This document shows positions 4,870-5,650 of a stretch of 5,650 bases of DNA, piece after piece. The DNA is taken from contig JAVKFF010000139.1 of NCBI GenBank assembly GCA_040226215.1, positions 1-5,650 of the forward strand. The letters are read 5' to 3'. A model generated the notes under the pieces. It did no database searches, had not been told where the DNA came from, and was given only the letters and a program-made list of their open reading frames with translations. Both the position numbers and the translations under genes were made by a program. Source of the DNA: JAVKFF01 sp040226215 (GTDB lineage: Bacteria; Pseudomonadota; Alphaproteobacteria; DSM-16000; Inquilinaceae). Position 1 is the first letter of the stretch, and every line of letters begins with the position of its first letter.

Positions 4870-5650
4870 TCACCCCCTGCGACGGCGCTTGGTCGCCCGG
4901 CCGGTGCTGCGCGGGGCGGAGAAGTCGGCCTCCGGTTCCAGGCCGCCGTCCGGATTGGGCGTGCCGCCGGTGAAGGCCGCGTCCCAGTGGCCCAGCTTCT
5001 CCGCCCGGTCGGGCCAGTCCTGCATCCGCTCGTCATGGCGGTACATCGCGAAGGGGCGCAGGCTGGCCTCGTAGAAATCCACCTGCGCATGCGGGCGGTA
5101 CTGGCTGGCCTGGAAGCCGTTCCAGTGCAGGCATTGCGCCAGCGGCCGGCGATAGCGGCGATGCTCCTCCTCCGTCGGGTAGCCGATCGGCACGGTGCCA
5201 TAGGCCCGCATCCAGTCCGGATAGCCCAGCAGCTCCGCCAACTCCCGGTTGGTCCGGTCCTCGCCGCCGCCGCTCAGCCAGGCCGAGGTCAGGCCTTCGG
5301 CGGCCACCGCCAGCTGGACGTTCTGGATCGCCGCGCCCAGCGAGCAGAGGAAGATCGCCTGGTTGTTGTCCAGATATTCCGCCGCCCAGTCCGGGCTGGT
5401 CGGCTGCGGGAAGCAGACCTTCCAGCGCGGGTCGCCCAGAACCAGCACGATGGCCACGGTATTGGCCAGGTAGCTCTTCTTCACCGCCGGGAAGCCCTTG
5501 GCATGGTCGACCAGCCGCTGCGCCTGGCGCAGGAAGATCGCCGTCACGGCCTCGCTCATCGCCGGTTCGTCGACCACTTGGAAGTCGAAGAACTGCACAT
5601 TGGCGCCCGAGGGCGCCCAGCGGCCGGCATCGACGATGCGTTCCAGCACC
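4870..5650 (-). CDS. Nitroreductase-family flavoprotein, N-terminus beyond window
   Basis: The visible 260 codons begin with VLERIVDAGRWAPSGANVQ, the FMN-binding region that normally lies about 25-35 residues into nitroreductases. The GTG at 5649 is thus an internal Val, and the true start lies to the right of the window. LDNNQAIFLCSLGAAIQNVQ (about 93-112 of the visible part) and the following LTSAWLSGGG form the dimer-core helix and the second FMN segment. MRAYGTVPIGYPTE is the usual final core block. Such enzymes are homodimeric FMN proteins using NAD(P)H to reduce nitro, quinone or related substrates; the substrate here is unknown. Beyond the core is an extension of about 90 residues (HWNGFQASQYRPHAQVDFY onward), ending in a basic tail TKRRRRG. 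It converges on vapC. Confidence 0.9.
   Translation of the reverse strand, partial: VLERIVDAGRWAPSGANVQFFDFQVVDEPAMSEAVTAIFLRQAQRLVDHAKGFPAVKKSYLANTVAIVLVLGDPRWKVCFPQPTSPDWAAEYLDNNQAIFLCSLGAAIQNVQLAVAAEGLTSAWLSGGGEDRTNRELAELLGYPDWMRAYGTVPIGYPTEEEHRRYRRPLAQCLHWNGFQASQYRPHAQVDFYEASLRPFAMYRHDERMQDWPDRAEKLGHWDAAFTGGTPNPDGGLEPEADFSAPRSTGRATKRRRRG

Overview
The window is GC-rich DNA (about 75% GC in a sampled stretch of phaZ). It has the look of an alphaproteobacterium that stores polyhydroxybutyrate, perhaps of the Rhodospirillales/Acetobacteraceae type. That placement is inferred from composition and gene content, not from a marker gene. There are seven protein genes and no rRNA, tRNA or CRISPR array; two genes run off the window ends.

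Left part (1-1701), leftward: a CoxM/XdhB-type FAD-binding subunit of a molybdenum hydroxylase, open at the left edge, preceded by a perfect 19-bp palindrome that looks like a repressor operator. Upstream of it is a glutathione S-transferase (GST)-like gene. Two back-to-back hairpins lie between these two genes.

Middle part (1702-4084): a 236-bp divergent regulatory region separates the GST-like gene from a rightward pair. The pair is an intracellular poly(3-hydroxybutyrate) depolymerase (PhaZ, Cys-Asp-His type) and an atypical short-chain dehydrogenase (SDR). The divergent region holds a direct repeat of a GC(A)-rich box at a 32-bp period, resembling PHB-regulator (PhaR) sites, an AT-rich island, and a strong stem-loop in the phaZ leader. 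PhaZ would release 3-hydroxybutyrate from storage granules. Whether the SDR acts on that product cannot be told from sequence.

Right part (4085-5650): a compact VapBC toxin-antitoxin module with lower GC than its surroundings (58% in a sampled 60 bases), probably acquired horizontally. It carries three tandem heptamers at its likely promoter. It ends convergently, 21 bp from a leftward nitroreductase-family gene whose start lies beyond the right edge.

No clearly new multi-gene system was found. The items most worth following are the phaZ-GST control region (paired boxes, leader hairpin), the CxxC active site of PhaZ, the SDR with missing catalytic signatures, the 19-bp operator, and the VapBC heptamers.
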